From Fomes fomentarius (lineage: Eukaryota; Basidiomycota; Agaricomycetes; Polyporales; Polyporaceae): a stretch of 64,000 nt of DNA. Each line of letters begins with the position of its first letter. Positions within the stretch are counted from its first letter, which is position 1. The stretch lies in contig JABYQN010000010.1 in assembly GCA_022606135.1 (NCBI GenBank), positions 620,001 to 684,000 of the forward strand. Direction: 5' to 3'. The notes beneath the pieces are model-generated. The model searched no databases and was not told the origin of the DNA. It was given only the letters and a program-made list of their open reading frames with translations. The translations under genes were made by a program, and so were the position numbers. This document shows, piece after piece, positions 1 to 10,001 of the stretch.

Positions 1-2
1 CA

Positions 3-1091
3 ATTCCCCATAGCAGAGATACCCGACCATTCAGAACGATCACAATGGATTATATCACGGATCTACCCGAGTCAGAAGGGTATAATGCCATCCAAGTAGT
101 GGTGGATCATGATGTGTCCAAGGCAGCGGTGTTCTCTCCTTGCACAAAGAATGTCACAGCGGAAGAAGCTATGGATATTCTCCAAAGGGACGTATACAAA
201 CGGTTTGGATTACCTGCAAAGATTATATCAGACCGAGGACCACAATTCATATCGAAGGCATTCAAGGAGTTACACCGAACTTTAGGAATTGAGACAGCTC
301 TAAGTACAGCCTATCATCCTCAGACAGACGGACAAACGGAACGAGTTGACCAGGAGTTAGACTTGGCCCTACGGATATATTGTGCAAACAATCCGGAAAA
401 TTGGGTGAGACTACTCCCTCAATTTGAATTTGCACACAATCAGCGGACACACTCAGTTACCGGGAAGTCTCCGTTTGAACTTCTTCATGGGTATCAACCG
501 GAGGCTGTTGGAACCGTTAGAACAGAACAAAAGCACCCAAGCACAGAAGAGAGACTGCGCAGTCTCCAAGAAGCCCGAGAGAACACCATCGCAGCACATG
601 CGCAAGCTGCGGCAGCCATGGCCCAACGGCTTCCTGCCCTGAATATACCACTAAAACAGGGAGACCAAGTGCTTCTAGACACAAAGAACTTAAAACTTCC
701 ATATCCATCCCGGAAACTGACACCAAAACGGGTAGGACCATTTGTAATCACCAAGGTCTTAGGACCAGTCACATTCGAACTGAAACTTCCAAAGACATGG
801 AAAATGCATCCGGTGTTTCATGCAGGGCTTCTGACTCTGTATACGACTACTAAGGAACATGGACCGGATTATACCCGACCACCACCTGATCCATCACCAG
901 ACGACACAGAAGGGAATGAAGAATGGGAAGTCGAAGCAATTCTGAATCATCGAGTCAGACGAAAAAAGAAACAATATCTCATAGCATGGAAAGGGTGGCC
1001 GGCAGCTGAAAATTCATGGGAATCGGAGAAGAACCTCAAACATGCGCAGACAGTGCTCAAAGCATATAAAAAGAGGCACAAGTTGACGTGA
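3..1091 (+). CDS. Ty3/gypsy pol polyprotein C-terminus: integrase core and chromodomain (5' partial)
   Basis: The frame is open from base 3, so the ATG at 45 is internal to a longer pol polyprotein. The integrase core shows the three acidic residues of a DDE enzyme: the Asp of MDYITDLP, the Asp of SDRGPQF and the Glu of TDGQTERVDQ. A GPY/F-like segment follows (KRVGPF, then MHPVFHAGLL). The last 50 residues are a chromodomain (WEVEAILNHR, then YLIAWKGW and NSWE). The integrase inserts element cDNA into chromosomes. In this family the chromodomain is thought to steer integration to methylated-histone chromatin. No stop or frameshift is visible. The ORF ends in TGA at 1089-1091. Confidence 0.95.
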   Translation: MPHSRDTRPFRTITMDYITDLPESEGYNAIQVVVDHDVSKAAVFSPCTKNVTAEEAMDILQRDVYKRFGLPAKIISDRGPQFISKAFKELHRTLGIETALSTAYHPQTDGQTERVDQELDLALRIYCANNPENWVRLLPQFEFAHNQRTHSVTGKSPFELLHGYQPEAVGTVRTEQKHPSTEERLRSLQEARENTIAAHAQAAAAMAQRLPALNIPLKQGDQVLLDTKNLKLPYPSRKLTPKRVGPFVITKVLGPVTFELKLPKTWKMHPVFHAGLLTLYTTTKEHGPDYTRPPPDPSPDDTEGNEEWEVEAILNHRVRRKKKQYLIAWKGWPAAENSWESEKNLKHAQTVLKAYKKRHKLT

Positions 1092-1149
1092 ACACACCAA
1101 CTCATTCCCCAGCGCTCACAGTAACCACCACAGCCAACCAGAATCAGCC

Positions 1150-2283
1150 ATGTCTTCTTTCCACACTCGCACTCACTCTCGCAGTAACTATTCCAACATT
1201 CACAATGTTCCTAAAGCCCCTCGTTTCATTCTGGAGCATCGCCCTGTCCATTATTCCCATCTCCCACGCCATACCATCTCCACCGACCCTGATGGAAGCC
1301 TGTCCGACCGTATCGGATGGGTCCTCCTCCATAAGGACCTTGTGGGACACGTTGAGGCTCGCCTCCGTCACATCCCTCATGCCGTAGCTTCAGCTGGAGC
1401 ATACCGGGCCCTTGCTCGGGCGGCACCTTCTTATGGGGTCCTCAAGAGATACGTCCCCAGGCTGGGGGCCCCCAAGAAGGAGAAGACGGTAGCAATGCAG
1501 GCTCTCGACGAAGCCTATCAGGCGACAATTCAGGCCGCGGAACAAGTCATCGATACCTTGGTGACACCGGTTGTTGCCCGGGCTCTTGCAGATCTCATGC
1601 CTCTCCGTAACCAGCATGTCACAGAGAACCACGGATGGATTCTCAATTTCCCAGAGCGTTTCCAAGACCATCAAGGAAACACCTCAGAGCCGCCATCCTG
1701 GTCGCCGGTCTCATGGGACCCATGGGGTCCTTCTCCAAACCATGCCGACAGGGAAGTGGCGTGGGGCCCTTCTCCAAAGCATGGCGACGAAGAAGCAGAC
1801 ACGCCGGAGTCTACCCCGTCCCTGTCGCCATCTTCATTACCCCCTCTGGAGCGGCTCGACCTGCGGTCAGTTGAGGAGGTTGATGAGCAGGATACCGCTG
1901 TCGTTGCAGCAGGAGATCCCTCACCGACACCACCGCCATCCGCGACCACACCACCTGACGACGGCATCCCACACTTGCGGCGGTATCGGATGATGCGCGG
2001 ACTAGGCGACACACGGTTCCTCGTCGTCACCACGGACAACGAGATCGTCTCTGTCACTGACCGAGGCTTTCTCTTCCCCTCAGAAGAGATGGAGTCAAGG
2101 TACCAGGAGTTATGGCCAGATGCAATGCCGCTGCACGCGCGACGAGCCGCACTTATCATAGACGACATGGTAGCTAGGCACACCAACCCTCTTGCATTGC
2201 GCCAAAACCTTCTCACTCCCATCGCTATGATAATGCATTACCGGAGTGCGATTGGAGTCTCAGAGGAAGAGGAGCGGTTCTGA
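1150..2283 (+). CDS. Extra ORF between pol and 3' LTR of the gypsy element, function unknown
   Basis: A 377-residue ORF on the element's sense strand, starting 59 bp after the pol stop and in a different frame. I do not recognise a domain. The first 170 residues look folded, with an Ala-rich stretch (VASAGAYRALARAAPSYG) and a likely amphipathic helix near EAYQATIQAAEQVIDTL. The middle (about 175-265) is low-complexity Pro/Ser/Glu and contains a duplicated WGPSPxH unit. The C-terminus (about 280-377) is again ordered. There is no signal peptide or membrane segment, which argues against a classical env. Position and strand suggest it belongs to the element, but it could be a captured host sequence. 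Confidence 0.6.
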   Translation: MSSFHTRTHSRSNYSNIHNVPKAPRFILEHRPVHYSHLPRHTISTDPDGSLSDRIGWVLLHKDLVGHVEARLRHIPHAVASAGAYRALARAAPSYGVLKRYVPRLGAPKKEKTVAMQALDEAYQATIQAAEQVIDTLVTPVVARALADLMPLRNQHVTENHGWILNFPERFQDHQGNTSEPPSWSPVSWDPWGPSPNHADREVAWGPSPKHGDEEADTPESTPSLSPSSLPPLERLDLRSVEEVDEQDTAVVAAGDPSPTPPPSATTPPDDGIPHLRRYRMMRGLGDTRFLVVTTDNEIVSVTDRGFLFPSEEMESRYQELWPDAMPLHARRAALIIDDMVARHTNPLALRQNLLTPIAMIMHYRSAIGVSEEEERF

Positions 2284-2430
2284 GACGGGTGGGGGGATCG
2301 AGTTACAACGGAGGAACAGATCACCGAAGCCTTACTAGCACTGACTCCCGAATCTCTTGCATCGATGACTGACTTGTCGTAAACTGTATATCATAGGGTC
2401 GAGGACGTCCCTACGGAAAGGGGGAGCTGA

Positions 2431-2937
2431 TGTTACAAGTTGATAAGTATGCGGTATTAGTGGTTAACTATGTAACTAGAATTATGGTACTCGATTTCTG
2501 TACTTTTACTTTTAGGATTCTCATGCCATAGGATTCTTCTGTTATACGGTCATCCAGTAGTAGTCAGGACTACGGACTTAGTCAGCCAGACTGTGCAGAC
2601 TACTTCTGATTAGTCACCTTGACTGTGCAGTCTGTCAGGTCGGCTGCGCAGTTAGTCAGATCGACTGTGCAGCAGTAAGGACTTACTAATACGCAGTTTA
2701 CTGCTAGATTTCCGCAGTCTCATTACATGTATATAAGGGGAGGATGTCTCAGAGCAAACTCCCCAAGCTTTAGTCTCTTTGCGAATAACACAGGCTATAC
2801 TCTAGCAAGTTATCACTCGCTCTCTCAGACTAACTTCAAGATCTCCTTCGTATAAGGATTGATCGGACTAGCAAGGTCATAAGGAACAAGGGTTACTACT
2901 CAAGTAGAAAGTTTAATAGTCACGCGAGAGCGTAACA
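2431..2937 (+). repeat. 3' LTR of the Ty3/gypsy element (507 bp)
   Basis: The LTR starts TGTTAC right after the purine-rich tract and ends GTAACA, giving a perfect 6-bp terminal inverted repeat with the canonical TG...CA ends. A TATA-like motif (TGTATATAAGGGG, about 2728-2740) lies in the 3' half, where a U3 promoter is expected. The 5 bp that follow (GTATT) would be the right copy of the target duplication. The left copy is outside the window. Confidence 0.85.
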
Positions 2938-3113
2938 GTATTAAGTGTTCTGGCAAGCCTCCAAGTCCTTCACTTCAATTCTGAATAAGTACAGCTCTGT
3001 TGGTGCAACTGATTCTGGTCCTAGCCCCAGAGATCCTTCACAAGTGAGCATATGTATGTAAAATTTGCTTCAACTGCCGATAGCCTGAGCTGATACTTTA
3101 TATATCTTGCAGG

Positions 3114-6100
3114 ATGCTTCAAGTCCATGCTTGTCAGCCAGATTTGCCACTACCACAACCAGAAGGAGACCTTTTCTTCTGTGGTTGTCTAGAGTGCCAT
3201 CAACATGGGAAGTTCTTTGTATCACGCTCTACATGGTTTCGACATGATGCCGCACGCACAAAACAAATTCAAGAGGACCATGTGCCACCGCCTCATCCGT
3301 CTTACAGGCAACCACGCCGGAGGGCACAAGAAGGTCCCCGCAAGCGACAATGAACCACTACTGTAGCTCAGTATCACACAGAGCTGGACGTCTCAGTTGG
3401 CTTAACAACGGACTCCTGGGAGGGACTTGGAGATGTGTCTGGGATCATGTACCTGGCTGCTCAGGGCGAGAGTGAGACTGAAGGCCATCCGACCTTGGTG
3501 AGTTCAAGTTTTTTCAAATGTTATCATCGCATACTCATTATCGTGACTTGGTAGCATCATGGATCCAGTCTGGGGTCTATTTCTGCTACGTCAGCCAGAC
3601 ATATGGCTTTCCAAGTGGAAGCGCATCCCGGCGATTCAACTCAGGAGACTACTGTTGGAGTAACAAGCATGACTTCTACCATCTGTACTCCTACAGGTAC
3701 TGCACAGACACATGCACCCTCAGGAGATGTGCAGGTGCGCTCAGTCTTTGATCTATCACCGGACATCTGCGTTCTTGACGGTGGTCCGGCCCCACTTCAC
3801 CCAACTGGTATACTGTTACGACAGTTATGGTCACGGTCACAGTCACACCCGGCCCGTTCTTTTTCATCTTTCCTTTTTCACTCTAACGGTCTCGCCCCAG
3901 TCTCGCCCCTTTCCCTTTACGGTTAGCTCCATCCCCAGTCCAGCCCCAGTCCAGACCCTCTTCCCTTTATGGCTTAGTCCCGATCACTCATCGTTCCGTG
4001 TACTTCCAGCCCTGGCTAGCCTTCCTCGCCCAGACCCAGTCCGGACCCCCTACCAGCTAGACCCTCCTAGCCCTAGCTATTCTGGACTCTGACTCAGACC
4101 CCAGATACCGCTTCCCCACATGTATATATAGATGCGCAAGCAGGGCCTCAACCCTCAGCTCGACCTGGTTATCTAACACTGTAACCCCGACCTCTTGGCA
4201 CGACTGCCTCGACTCATCACGAGCCTTGACGACCGACCTTGAACCTCTGCTGTGCTCGTCACGCGTAACCCGTTACCAGTGACGTCATAACATATACCAG
4301 CAGTTGATGATGCACAGAGCTTCATCAGTAGTCTTCACACAAACTCAAGATTGGAGGACTCCCTTCTTGATGAAGAGACACTCCATCGCCTTCGTCACCC
4401 ACTTACTAAGGCAGCTATGCTCACACCGGACGATCGCCTGTCGCTCAAACTGTATCTCAATAACGCACAAGGTTCTGACAAGATGTATGAAGCAAACCAT
4501 GCTGCAATAGTTGAGCGGAACCCAGACAACAACATTCCTTCTCTCCACTCCATTCAGCAGATGATCGCAGAGCTTACAGGTGTCCGTGCCTGGGTTCATG
4601 ACATGTGTTGTGACCCGTGTATGGCCTACACTGGGCCATACTCCAAGTACGAGGAGTGTCTTCATTGTAAGACACCGCAGCCGCGCTATGATCCCCACAT
4701 TCTCGCCCAAAGTGGGAAGAAGAAGCCACAATGTCAGTTCAGCACATTTCCACTTGGGCCCCAGATACAGACCCGCTTCCGCTCAGTTGAAGAAGCTCGG
4801 GAGATGAGCCATTGACAGCACCGAATGACTGCAATCTTAGAGGAGCTGGTCAGGACAGGGGGCAATCTTGACCGCATTTTGGACATCTATGAGGGGGCAG
4901 ACTTCTGGGATGCAGTAGTCAGTGGCCACATCGGTGAAGACGATGTCTGTCTCCTTTTCTCAATGGACGGTGCACAGCTGTATCAGCACAAGGCATCAAA
5001 CTGCTGGATCTATATCTGAATCCTGCTCAATGTCACCCCAGACAGGCACTACAAGAAGATATACATCCTCCCTGGGGCAATTGTCCCGGGCCCTGGGAAA
5101 CCAAAGAATCCCGAGTCGTTCCTCTACCCAGGTTTCCAGCACATTGCGGCACTGCAAAGAGAGGGCCTAGTGATCTGGGATGCGGCACGCAATGTCACAT
5201 TCCTCTCCCAGCCCTTTGTCTTTCTGGCTGGCGCCGATGCAATTGGAGCACCTGATATGACTGGGTATGTCAGTCACCATGGCAAGTATGGTTGTTGGCA
5301 CCATTGCAAGCAGGCTGGTCGTTGCAAACCGGGGGGGTCACACTACTACTCTGTCTCCTTAAAGCCTCTGCATTACTCTGAATGTGGGTGCGATGATGAC
5401 GACTACGAGCCGTCAGATGTCTCGGATGCTTCCCCGGAAGAATACATCACAGATATGCGAACACTTTGTGGAGCTACATCAGTGATGAACTACGAGCTTC
5501 GATGCCTTGAGACTGGAATCTCAAAATCAAGTATCTTCCTAGGGCTCCATCCCCGTTGCACACTTCCGATTCCATGCCTCTTCCCAGGAGATATAATGCA
5601 CCTCTGTGGCCTCAATGTCACAGACCTATTACTCAAGCTATGGCGAGGGCTGATGGAGTGTGATACTCACAATGGCGACCACAAGAGATCATGGGAATGG
5701 GTAGTCCTTGTAGGTGCGACATGGACCAAGCATGGTGAAATGGTTGCTGCAGCCAAACACTTCCTCCCCGGATCCTTCGACTGCCCTCCAAGAAACCCTG
5801 CAGTGAAGGTTTCAAGTGGGTACAAGTGTTGGGAGTTCCTCACATGGTTCTATGGGCTTGCACCGGCCCTTCTGTATGGTGTATTGCCAGAACTGTACTG
5901 GAGAAACTTCTGCATGCTTGTCGCAGGAGTCCGGGTTGCATATCAACATGAAACCACCTGCACTCAATGCGAGCAGGCCCATCGCCTCCTCTCCGACTTT
6001 GTCTATACCTTTGAAAAGCTCTACATTCAACGTAAAGTGTCCCGTATGCACTTTGCTCCCCAATGCCTTCATTCACTGCCACACATGCCTTTACAAACTG

Positions 6101-7011
6101 TCCATGTTGGTCCTCTCATCTGCAGTTCCCAGTTTACCATGGAATGCACTATTGGTGATCTGGGGGCAGAGATCAAACAGCCATCAAAGCCATTCGAGAA
6201 TCTCGCTCAACGGTCACTCCACCATGCTCAAGATAATGCACTGGTAGCCATGTATCCAGAGCTTGTCGCAAAGCCACCTTGCAAGACACCAAGTGTTGAC
6301 CTCGGTGATGGTTTCATCCTTCTTCATCCATGTCAGAAGGGACCATGTGCAGTAGAAGACAGGGAAGACATCATGATCCTCTGTTACATTGAAGACCTCA
6401 TCAGGACTTCTCATGCACACTCTGTCTGGGTCGAGAAGATGGAGTGCTGTGTACAATGGTGGGGCTGCTGCCACCTACCCAATGGACAGATCTGTCAGAC
6501 TGCTTGAAAGGAGATCCCAAATCAAATGACCCATTTGGCTTGCAATGTCAAGGTATTATTAGGTGAAATGGCTCTGCTCCATGTGACTGACAAATTTCTA
6601 CAGTATCGACCTACAGTCCTGGCTCCCAGTGTATCTGCAAGCAACAAGTTTGAATATGGCAAGGTTCTCTACTATTTCCAGTGCACGATTGCTGATTCCC
6701 TCCACACTCTTGCAATGATCACAAAATATGGTGCTCCACGTTCTGACCTCCATGAAAAGTCCTATGGTGTAGTTTGGGCATGCTGTGCTCCCCACAATGG
6801 TGAAGGTCTCACTGTAATTGATGTCAAGTCAATTGTTGGTTGTGTTGCAATGATCCCCTGTGCTTCGCTCTGTCAACCTGCTGAGGATAATGGGACTGTC
6901 TATTTTGCAGTGGACAAGCTTGGAGTGGACATTGGAAACTTAGGAGGGGCTGTTGAGCCTGAGGAGGATGCCGGTGATGGCAAAGAGGAAGAGCCTACCA
7001 CTAGTACCTGA
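3114..7011 (+). pseudogene. Decayed Tnp2-like (CACTA/CMC-type) transposase
   Basis: A basidiomycete DNA-transposase gene. The N-terminal exon (3114-3498) carries CGCLECH and a nearby His, like the zinc-binding start of these proteins. The middle has VRAWVHDMCCDPCMAY and CxxC pairs. The large part (5170-6507) has the conserved FPGDIMHLCGLNVTDLLLKL region and HFAPQCLHSLPHM. The frame is broken by TGA codons at 3351, 4813, 5017 and 6505, and the sequence continues sensibly after each. A 479-bp solo LTR plus 5-bp duplication interrupts it at 3814. Skipping that insertion puts the left exon (frame of 3603) into the right frame (frame of 4351). An intron probably lies around 3499-3598. No terminal inverted repeats were identified. 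The family name rests on motif recall. Confidence 0.75.
3814..4292 (+). mobile_element. Solo LTR inserted in the transposase, with 5-bp target duplication TATAC
   Basis: A 479-bp sequence starting TGTTACGACAGTTATGG and ending GTGACGTCATAACA (TGTTA...TAACA ends). It is flanked on both sides by the identical pentamer TATAC (3809-3813 and 4293-4297). A TATA-like box (TGTATATATAG) lies near 4121. The pyrimidine-rich body has no ORF. The ends and size fit a solo LTR left after LTR-LTR recombination of a full element. Its sequence differs from the LTR at 2431, so it is another family. Orientation is set by the TATA position. Confidence 0.85.
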
Positions 7012-7657
7012 TTTGAACCACATAGTTGTTAGTATTTGCAGAGCAGAGTTTGGTGCCAATACACTAGATTTCTGACAATATTTTGAAGGTACACAACATG
7101 TTAACTTTGTTTTCCAAGGCCCTCAAAGGTGGGAAGAACAAGTGCATTATGCAAAGTCCTGCTCACTGCCATCAAATCCCTCCTGCCATAAATGGAATTG
7201 CGGAAGGCAAGCCATGACCCGAGGTGCCCAAACCACCGTAGATCCCTCGGTGAGACTGCCTTCGAGCTGCAACTCTTCTGTTGTCCCCACATCCTCTAAG
7301 CTACTATATTACTTCACACTCATATAAGTTATATCTATCTTCATTATCTTGGGCAACCATGGCAAATCAGACCCCTGCATGCAACCCACTCCCTCTTCCA
7401 AATTACTCATTTTCACTCGCTCCCAACCATGTCACCCCAGGCTCAGGAAGATCTACCCCCCTGTTAGCTTGCTCTGAGCTACCTGGTGTGACTTAGACCA
7501 ATGACTGGTCATATTTATCAATTCTCATGATCTGCAATGTGCGTAGCTGGTCATACTGCCTGATCATTTTTCTTTGACCCTTTGGAGACACCAATGCATC
7601 TCACTAGTGTTGGCCATCCCCATGTGAGTCTGTATTCTTCTCTGCTATATCTATCTA
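7012..7657. other. Non-coding stretch downstream of the transposase remnant
   Basis: I see no credible gene. The sequence is AT-richer than the genic regions and probably belongs to the decayed DNA transposon or its flank. No terminal inverted repeat of that element was found here. Confidence 0.4.
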
Positions 7658-8716
7658 TGTTGGAATTACTATGGACTATGGACTATAGATGCGCATTAGG
7701 CGCTTATGGGCACAGCATTTTCTTTGGCTATGTTTCCTTCCTACCCGATATGGTATACTCAATACTGTACTTATATGGTTATCTATTCTCACTTTGTCCA
7801 GTCCATTCCGGTGCGTTCTACACTGCTCCAGATAGTTCTAGGTAGTCTTGGATGCGTCCATGTGACCATCTCTAGTACTTTCTACACCCTTCTCTTTGTT
7901 CTGTCTGAGTCATCACTCCACCTTTCTTACTCATTGTTGGTTCACTCTGACTCAGACATATCACATGCTCTCCTTTCTGCCGCTTACTCATGCAGCTCCT
8001 GTACAGTATATCAGGAGACTTTCAGGGCTTCGTCTCCTCAGTTTTTGCTCACTGACTGAGGAGTAAGTACTTTGTTCTACTATATGCTCTTATGCTCTTA
8101 CTTACTTAGTACCTATAGCTCGTCTGTCTGCATGTCTACTAGTCGTTTCAACTCTTGCCTTCACAGGTTCAGACTTCATCAACAAGTCCTCAGTCAGTGA
8201 GCAAAGACTATAATCATAAAGGGATAAGTACCTAGTAGACATGCAGACAGACGAGCTATAGGTACTAAGTAAGTAAGAGCATAAGAGCATATAGTAGAAC
8301 AAAGTACTTACTCCTCAGTCAGTGAGCAAAAACTGAGGAGACGAAGCCCTGAAAGTCTCCTGATATACTGTACAGGAGCTGCATGAGTAAGCGGCAGAAA
8401 GGAGAGCATGTGATATGTCTGAGTCAGAGTGAACCAACAATGAGTAAGAAAGGTGGAGTGATGACTCAGACAGAACAAAGAGAAGGGTGTAGAAAGTACT
8501 AGAGATGGTCACATGGACGCATCCAAGACTACCTAGAACTATCTGAAGCAGTGTAGAATGCACCGGAATGGACTGGACAAAGTGAGAATAGATAACCATA
8601 TAAGTACAGTATTGAGTATACCATATCGGGTAGGAAGGAAACATAGCCAAAGAAAATGCTGTGCCCATAAGCGCCTAATGCACGTCTATAGTCCATAGTC
8701 CATAGTAATTCCAACA
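7658..8716. repeat. Near-perfect 485-bp inverted repeat (foldback or head-to-head LTR-like pair)
   Basis: The left arm (7658-8142) and right arm (8232-8716) are both 485 bp and close to 99% identical in inverted orientation, separated by 89 bp. Differences I could see are a few transitions, for example GATGCGC against GACGTGC next to the TGGACTATGGACTATAG stretch. The outer ends are TGTTGGAATTACT and its exact complement AGTAATTCCAACA, which resemble LTR termini. Each arm holds the same 117-codon open frame, probably incidental. No flanking target duplication is obvious. The whole unit could form a very long hairpin. Confidence 0.85.
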
Positions 8717-10001
8717 GGTGCTGGAAATGGTGAAGATGCTTGGGCTGGGGACTTGACTGGTCAGGGGGGAGTGTTGGACCCCATGAGTCCTGTGCCCTAG
8801 CCAAGCTCCTGGATTTCCATGGTTTGTTTCCATTCAGCTTTCCACACATTCCCTAATTCCTTCACTGCACCATTATCTTTGCCAATTTTTCCCTCCTTCC
8901 CTATTTGACCTGTGGCTGTGCAAATATTCACACAGGGTTGTGATGGGCGCCCCGCGCCTTGGTTAAGAGCGCTAGGCCATGCATTGACTTCTGCACTCTC
9001 CATGAATTTTTCTTTGAGCGCTTTTGTATCTTTTGTTGATTCATGTTTGGAAGTACTGTACAGTTCATTCCCATGTGCTCCTGCACTGTAGACAGTTGCT
9101 GTGCCGAGCTCTGGTGTCTCTTAAGACTTCACAGAGCTTGACACAGGTGGGTAGTATTATTTCTGCAATATATGAGACTTCACCAAGCTTGACAAAGGCC
9201 ATTGTGATTGCTCTGAGGCACACTGCAGTCAACACAGTGCCCACTGGAAGCCTCGCAAGCTCGGCAAGGGACGCAGCCTCGCAGGCTTGGCACGGGCACA
9301 TGGCAGCCATATGGCACCTACATGGTCCTCCATGCAAGCAAGATGTGGTCCGCACATGATGTATAATGCCCTGCCCTCCCATTCTTTATAGATCAACTGG
9401 ACAGCCACCTGTTCCACCTGGTATCTACTGTTGTAGATTGTGTCTACCACTTTGCAGGTTGAGTCTTTCATTTCTACTGGAAATTTCCTACAATTTCCAC
9501 AATCTCACCATTTTCCTTCAATTTCCACTTTTCGCTGTCTGGCGGTGTAATGCCCTTGGTCCCACTTATGGGTCACTTATAGAACTTGTTGGGCGGTGTA
9601 TTTTGCTAGTAATGGATTAGGATATAACGGGTCATTACGCGCATTTATTGGCCCTAGTGTGGGTGCTATCGACTAATTGCAATCTGCCATGCCTCTGGCA
9701 CCACCGCAGGCTCTGCAAACTTTCGCATATATCATAGGTTGCTCTCTGCCCTTGTAGTATGTAGAGTAGTATCAGCAGAAACTACAGCTTCAATACCAGA
9801 GGCCCAGGTGTGGAGAAATTAGCAACCGAGGTGCCACGTGGCTATTCATACCCAATTGCGGAAGGTTCGGGCGGCAAAATCCCAACACTCTTTTGTGCCA
9901 CCCACCTCGAGGACCGCTGGCGCTAGAACCAAATCCATTCAAATCTGATAAGTACATGTGCCCTCTCTTCCCCCAATTAACACTACCCTCTCCTAACCAT
10001 C
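8717..10001. other. Intergenic sequence, probable transposon remnants
   Basis: No convincing gene is visible. The stretch carries short low-quality open frames on both strands and two GGGCGGTGTA repeats near 9540-9600. The last 100 bp before 10002 would be the promoter and 5' leader of the kinase gene. Confidence 0.4.

Larger units (their letters stand above)
1..2937 (+). mobile_element. Ty3/gypsy chromodomain retrotransposon, 3' portion
   Basis: The right part of an LTR retrotransposon, entering from the left window edge. In order it has the end of pol (integrase plus chromodomain), an extra ORF, a purine-rich stretch (about 2417-2427) that fits a polypurine tract, and a terminal LTR (2431-2937). 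The integrase-last pol order and the chromodomain are known hallmarks of chromoviruses in the Ty3/gypsy group. Both ORFs are free of stops, so I infer a fairly recent insertion. The 5' LTR, primer binding site, gag and reverse transcriptase lie outside the window, so autonomy and the target duplication cannot be judged. Confidence 0.9.

Noticed and set aside
7658..8184. Left arm plus spacer as a complete LTR ending CATCAACA
   Set aside because: The flanks (ATCTA and AGTCC) do not form a target duplication, so the LTR reading stays unproven.
7706..8668. Mirror-image 117-codon ORFs in both arms of the inverted repeat as real genes
   Set aside because: They have no introns, an odd Ser/Tyr/Leu-rich composition and no domain. 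Both exist only because the arms are identical, so they are most likely incidental.
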